From: an uncultured Anaerolineales bacterium
GTDB taxonomy: Bacteria; Chloroflexota; Anaerolineae; Anaerolineales; UBA6663
Length of the DNA: 64,000 nucleotides
Reading direction: 5' to 3'
Assembly (NCBI GenBank): GCA_937952305.1
Contig: CALFZO010000116.1
Span: forward strand, 124,001 to 188,000
This document shows, piece by piece, positions 60,793-64,000 of this stretch; the first letter of the stretch is position 1, and each line of letters begins with the position of its first letter. The notes below the pieces were generated by a model that saw only the letters and a program-made list of their open reading frames with translations, had not been told where the DNA came from and made no database searches. The position numbers were made by a program, and so were the translations under genes.

Positions 60793-63664
60793 CGGACTCC
60801 ATCCATTGCGTGACGGTTTCGATCGTCGGGATCTTGAACTCCTTGACCTTGACGCCGTCCTGCAGATACCCGAACTCCTCCATCTTGCGCGTGATCTCGC
60901 GGTTGATGAGGATGACCGAGTTGTCGATCGCCACCCGCGGGTTCACGCCGTCGAACACGATCTTGTTCCAGGCGTTGCTCAGCTCGCGCTCCAGCATGTA
61001 GCTGCCCGGCAGCTTGATCGGCTCCTGCAGCCATTCCCACTGCTCCAGGATGACGGCCTTATCCGCCTCCGGGATCGGGAGATAAGTGAACGCCTCGACG
61101 TTGGCCGACGACCACAGGTACTCCAGACCGTAGTTGAGGATCAACTGCTGCTCAAAATCCACCTGGGTCTCGGTGGACATCCACCACTTCATGAACTCCC
61201 AGGCCTCGGCCGGCCGCGCGGTGGTCTGGAACATGATGCAGGCCTGGGCCGAGCCGGTGGCGTAGCGCAGCTCGGTGCCATCGGCCAAGACCGTGGCCGG
61301 ATAGGGCGCCAGCGCCCACAGGCCGTCGATCTCGGGCGCGGCCGTCAGCAGCTTGATGTAATCGGTGACGTTCGAGACCCCGATGGGCAGGCTGCCGTAG
61401 CGGAAACTGTCATAGAAGCTGGCCGTGGTCAGCGGCATGCCGTAGAGCGTAAAGCTCTCGGCCATGAACTTGATGCCGCGGATGGCCTCGTCGCTGCCCA
61501 GGCCGGTGGAGAAGCCATCGGCGCTGTAGAGCTGCGCGTCCTGGTTGAAAATGTAGGGCGCCGTGGCCAGCGTGCCCTTGACCCCGGCGCCGCTGGACAG
61601 GGGCGTGTTGAAGTTCATGCCGAAGCGCTGCAATTCCGGCAGGATCTCAACCACCTCGGTCCAGGTGTCCGGCACCGGCAGGCCCAGGGACTCCAGGATG
61701 TCCCGGCGGTAGAAGGTCACCCAGAAGTCCTGAGTCTCCGGGATGGCGTAAACGGCGTCATTGATGATGTAGCTCAGCAGTGAGCCGGGCGAGTAGCGCC
61801 GGATGTAACTGTCGAAATCATCGAAGGTGCGCAGGTCCATCAGCGCATTGCGGATCGCCAGCTCGTACGGGACGTTGGTGCTGATGCCCAGGCCGACATC
61901 CGGCTGGATGCCGGCGGCGTTGGCCAGGATCAGCTTGGACTCTTCGGGCATGATCGAGAACTTGACCTTGATGCCGGTGTCCCGGGTGAAGGTCTCGTCC
62001 GTCATCTGCTGCAGCAGGTCGACGTACTGGCGCGGCCGGTTGACCCAGACGTCCAGCTCATCCGCGGCGGCCCCGACCGTCTGGTAGGGGTCGGGCTGGA
62101 AGGACCGGAAGAAGCGCTTGGCGCCCTCAACCAATGCGGCCCAGAACGGCACCGCCGCCGGGTCCGGTTGGACGTCGGGCGAGTGCACGTACAGCTTATC
62201 CAGCGCCAGCGGCTGGGCCTGGAGCGAGGGCAGGACCTTGCCGAGGAGTTGGGCGGCCGAGCCCGAGCCCTCCGAGAAGCGGTTCATCCGGTTCGGGATC
62301 TTGTCCGGCTCCTGCGCCAGGAACTCGAGGTTGTCGATCGCCATCTGGTAGGTCAGGATCTCCTGCGAGCCGCCGCCGGCATTGATTTCCAGCAGGAGGT
62401 CCTTATCCCGGCGCAAGTCGGCGGCGATGGCCAACAGGCGTTCCTGAATGTCCGGGATGTACTCGGTGATTTCCCATTCCTTGAAAGGATCGACCTGGTT
62501 CCCGGTGAGTTTCTTGATTTCGAGCGACAGGGCGTTGATGTCGAGCAGCGCTTCCTGGACGCGCTCGGCCGCCAGGCGGTAAGGGGCGTCGGTCGCTTCA
62601 ATCCCGATGACGTTGACACCCTGGTGCAGGAAAACCCGGTAAGGTGTGTCGCCGCCCAGAGTCCGGTTCGTCCACTGCGCCGAATAGGCGAACGGCACCG
62701 CGTTCAGTTCCACAAAGGGCACCGCGCCGTTGACGGTGAGGCGCCGGAAGACGGTGAAATTGTCCTTGAAATTCTGCGCGGCGCGCAGCGTGAGCAGGTA
62801 CAGGCCGGCGGCCGGCACGTCCACCGCGTAGTAGGCGGTCGTGCCGCTGTGCTTCCAGGTCTCCCCGCCCAGCGTGTTCAGGAGCAGGCGATAGGTGTCA
62901 TAGGGCGTGACCTCCAGGCTGCGGCTGCTGACCGGCCGGATCGAGGTGTCGTCCTTGTAGGCGGGGTGTTCGGCCTCCAGCTCGATCAGCACGCCGGAGG
63001 TGTCGGCGGCGGTCTGCCCGGCCAGGTAATCCGCATAAGCGGGATAGGGCGTGAACGCTTTGAGATACAGGCTGCCCAGGTACAGCGCTTCGCGCGTCAG
63101 CGTGAACTCGAACGTATGCGGCCCGGCGGCCAGGTCCAGCGTCACGGGATAGTCCCAGCTGTAGTTGGCGTCGCGCAGCGTCGCGCGGCTCCAGCGCACG
63201 AGCCGGTCCTGGCGGACCAAAGCCTCGTTGCCGTAGCGGTCCAGCGGGAACTGGTCGGTGCGGTTTTTGAAGAAGATCGGGAAGACGATGCGGCGGGTGT
63301 CGGGGACCGGGAAGGCCCCGTCCACCTGCAACTGGCCTTCAGGGGCGTTGATATAGGCGGCCGCCGCGGTGGCGGCCATATCGAACAGGAGCAGATACGG
63401 GCCGGCGGTCTCCACCTGCACCGTGAAGCTCAGGCGGTCCCCGGCTTCCAGCCGAATGCTGGGCCGGGCGTACTGGCCGGCGATGTCATCGTCCGCCAGG
63501 GGCCGCCCCCACGTGTCGGCGCTGATCTCGTGGGGGCCGTGGTGCTGGACCAGTGGCGCCAGCGCGGCCGGAGCCGGTGGGCGGGCGGCCCGGACGGACA
63601 GCGGCAGCCCGTTCAGCAGGATCAGGATCGCCCCCAGCCAGCGCAGGCACGTTATCGGCTTCAT
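60782..63664 (-). CDS. Multidomain extracellular solute-binding protein for sugars
   Basis: 960 residues from the ATG at 63662-63664, seven bases after GGGAGGG. A signal peptide ends at VRAARP. Residues about 60-230 and 240-390 are two beta-sandwich, carbohydrate-binding-like modules (RLSFTVQVETAGPYLLLFDM; TTAYYAVDVPAAGLYLLTLR). A helical spacer covers about 400-520. The family 1 solute-binding domain fills about 530-960: LLQQMTDETFTRDTGIKVKF at its start and PAEAWEFMKWWMSTETQVDF near its end. Usual binding proteins have 400-450 residues, so this one is a fusion. It should deliver oligosaccharides to the permeases. No lipobox is visible. Confidence 0.85.
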   Translation of the reverse strand: MKPITCLRWLGAILILLNGLPLSVRAARPPAPAALAPLVQHHGPHEISADTWGRPLADDDIAGQYARPSIRLEAGDRLSFTVQVETAGPYLLLFDMAATAAAAYINAPEGQLQVDGAFPVPDTRRIVFPIFFKNRTDQFPLDRYGNEALVRQDRLVRWSRATLRDANYSWDYPVTLDLAAGPHTFEFTLTREALYLGSLYLKAFTPYPAYADYLAGQTAADTSGVLIELEAEHPAYKDDTSIRPVSSRSLEVTPYDTYRLLLNTLGGETWKHSGTTAYYAVDVPAAGLYLLTLRAAQNFKDNFTVFRRLTVNGAVPFVELNAVPFAYSAQWTNRTLGGDTPYRVFLHQGVNVIGIEATDAPYRLAAERVQEALLDINALSLEIKKLTGNQVDPFKEWEITEYIPDIQERLLAIAADLRRDKDLLLEINAGGGSQEILTYQMAIDNLEFLAQEPDKIPNRMNRFSEGSGSAAQLLGKVLPSLQAQPLALDKLYVHSPDVQPDPAAVPFWAALVEGAKRFFRSFQPDPYQTVGAAADELDVWVNRPRQYVDLLQQMTDETFTRDTGIKVKFSIMPEESKLILANAAGIQPDVGLGISTNVPYELAIRNALMDLRTFDDFDSYIRRYSPGSLLSYIINDAVYAIPETQDFWVTFYRRDILESLGLPVPDTWTEVVEILPELQRFGMNFNTPLSSGAGVKGTLATAPYIFNQDAQLYSADGFSTGLGSDEAIRGIKFMAESFTLYGMPLTTASFYDSFRYGSLPIGVSNVTDYIKLLTAAPEIDGLWALAPYPATVLADGTELRYATGSAQACIMFQTTARPAEAWEFMKWWMSTETQVDFEQQLILNYGLEYLWSSANVEAFTYLPIPEADKAVILEQWEWLQEPIKLPGSYMLERELSNAWNKIVFDGVNPRVAIDNSVILINREITRKMEEFGYLQDGVKVKEFKIPTIETVTQWMESDGD

Positions 63665-63702
63665 CGGCCGCCCTCCCAGGTCATGGCACACGCCAGAGAG
63701 AG

Positions 63703-63736
63703 AAGGAGGGCGCCGTGTTTCCACAGCGCCCTCCTT
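63703..63736 (-). terminator. Hairpin after the edge gene, a possible partial terminator or mRNA stabiliser
   Basis: A perfect 11-bp stem, AAGGAGGGCGC (63703-63713) with GCGCCCTCCTT (63726-63736), in the 81-bp gap between two same-direction genes. On the minus strand it is followed by CTCTCTCT rather than a U-run, so it may attenuate transcription or protect the 3' end of the upstream mRNA. Such hairpins often follow strongly expressed binding-protein genes. Confidence 0.6.
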
Positions 63737-63745
63737 GATCACAGA

Positions 63746-64000
63746 CTATTTGTTGGCCGCCGCGCGGGCGTCGTCCAGCAGGTTGTTCGCGAACTCCTCC
63801 AGCTTGGCGGAGTAGTCCTCGTACTTGAAGCGGCCGTCGTTGGCGAAGTTGAACATGTACCACATATTGACGTCCTTGTCCTCGCCGACGTCAATCCCGG
63901 GCTTGCCTTCCCAGCGCGCGTTGATATAGCCGGGGATGATCTTGGCCAGCGACTCGATCAGGCTGTTGTCTAGGTTGTCCAGCGCGGCCAGAACGCCGGG
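63746..64000 (-). CDS. C-terminal fragment of an edge gene, possibly a second solute-binding protein
   Basis: The final 84 residues of a protein that enters from the right edge; the stop is TAG at 63746-63748. It reads NSLIESLAKIIPGYINARWE, then MWYMFNFANDGRFKYEDY, ending EFANNLLDDARAAANK. The place (first in a sugar-uptake locus, followed by a hairpin and then a binding-protein gene) suggests a binding protein, but no family motif in this short piece proves it. Confidence 0.45.
   Translation of the reverse strand, partial: PGVLAALDNLDNSLIESLAKIIPGYINARWEGKPGIDVGEDKDVNMWYMFNFANDGRFKYEDYSAKLEEFANNLLDDARAAANK

Overview
The window is high-GC bacterial DNA with dense gene packing and no rRNA, tRNA, CRISPR array or recognisable insertion sequence. 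The gene content suggests a Chloroflexota (Anaerolineae/Caldilineae-like) genome. Hints are a Hanks-type kinase with a Pro/Thr-rich tail, XRE-STAND-WD40 and TPR-CHAT proteins, a PspC/DUF4342/LiaF-like envelope cluster, 'YLPLL'-type linkers in exported proteins, and a large carbohydrate ABC locus. The lineage is inferred from gene content only.

Layout. 1-288: start of a GNAT acetyltransferase. 916-11091: a giant exported RHS/YD-repeat protein whose shell is split by about 1,500 residues of Ig-like cassettes and which ends in a lower-GC variable tail. It is followed 4 bp later by an exported lipoprotein, then a palindromic 158-bp element, a small beta-repeat fragment and two TPR proteins. 15372-18670: a signalling patch with a membrane coiled-coil protein carrying an internal LPRTG motif, an FHA/winged-helix protein and a Ser/Thr kinase. 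18936-22037: a PD-(D/E)XK-like protein overlapping exonuclease III, an aminotransferase and a 55-aa membrane peptide. 22107-24846: a five-gene envelope operon (PspC, DUF4342, LiaF-like, DUF2807). 25042-31101: a cytochrome P450, a 1,295-aa XRE-STAND-WD40 protein and a divergent membrane protein with 22-residue repeats.

31240-40132: an MFS transporter, a small membrane protein, a WYL regulator, a 2-hydroxyacyl-CoA dehydratase-type activase and its large partner, a HAD phosphatase, a membrane protein and a tandem RNase H. 40288-46473: a tight three-gene operon of an exported caspase-like peptidase, a TPR-CHAT protease and an unrecognised 371-aa protein. This is the best candidate for an undescribed system.

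46700-64000: one long minus-strand carbohydrate-uptake locus, read from right to left. It holds a partial gene at the edge, a multidomain solute-binding protein, two permeases, an NHL/YIP1 membrane protein, a DUF5696 protein, two more permeases, a lipoprotein of the GH144/glucoamylase-like family, a LacI regulator, a cytosolic paralogue of that lipoprotein, and a GH35-type beta-galactosidase. No ATPase gene is in the window, so the permeases must rely on one encoded elsewhere. Most junctions overlap or are very short, which suggests co-transcription and translational coupling.
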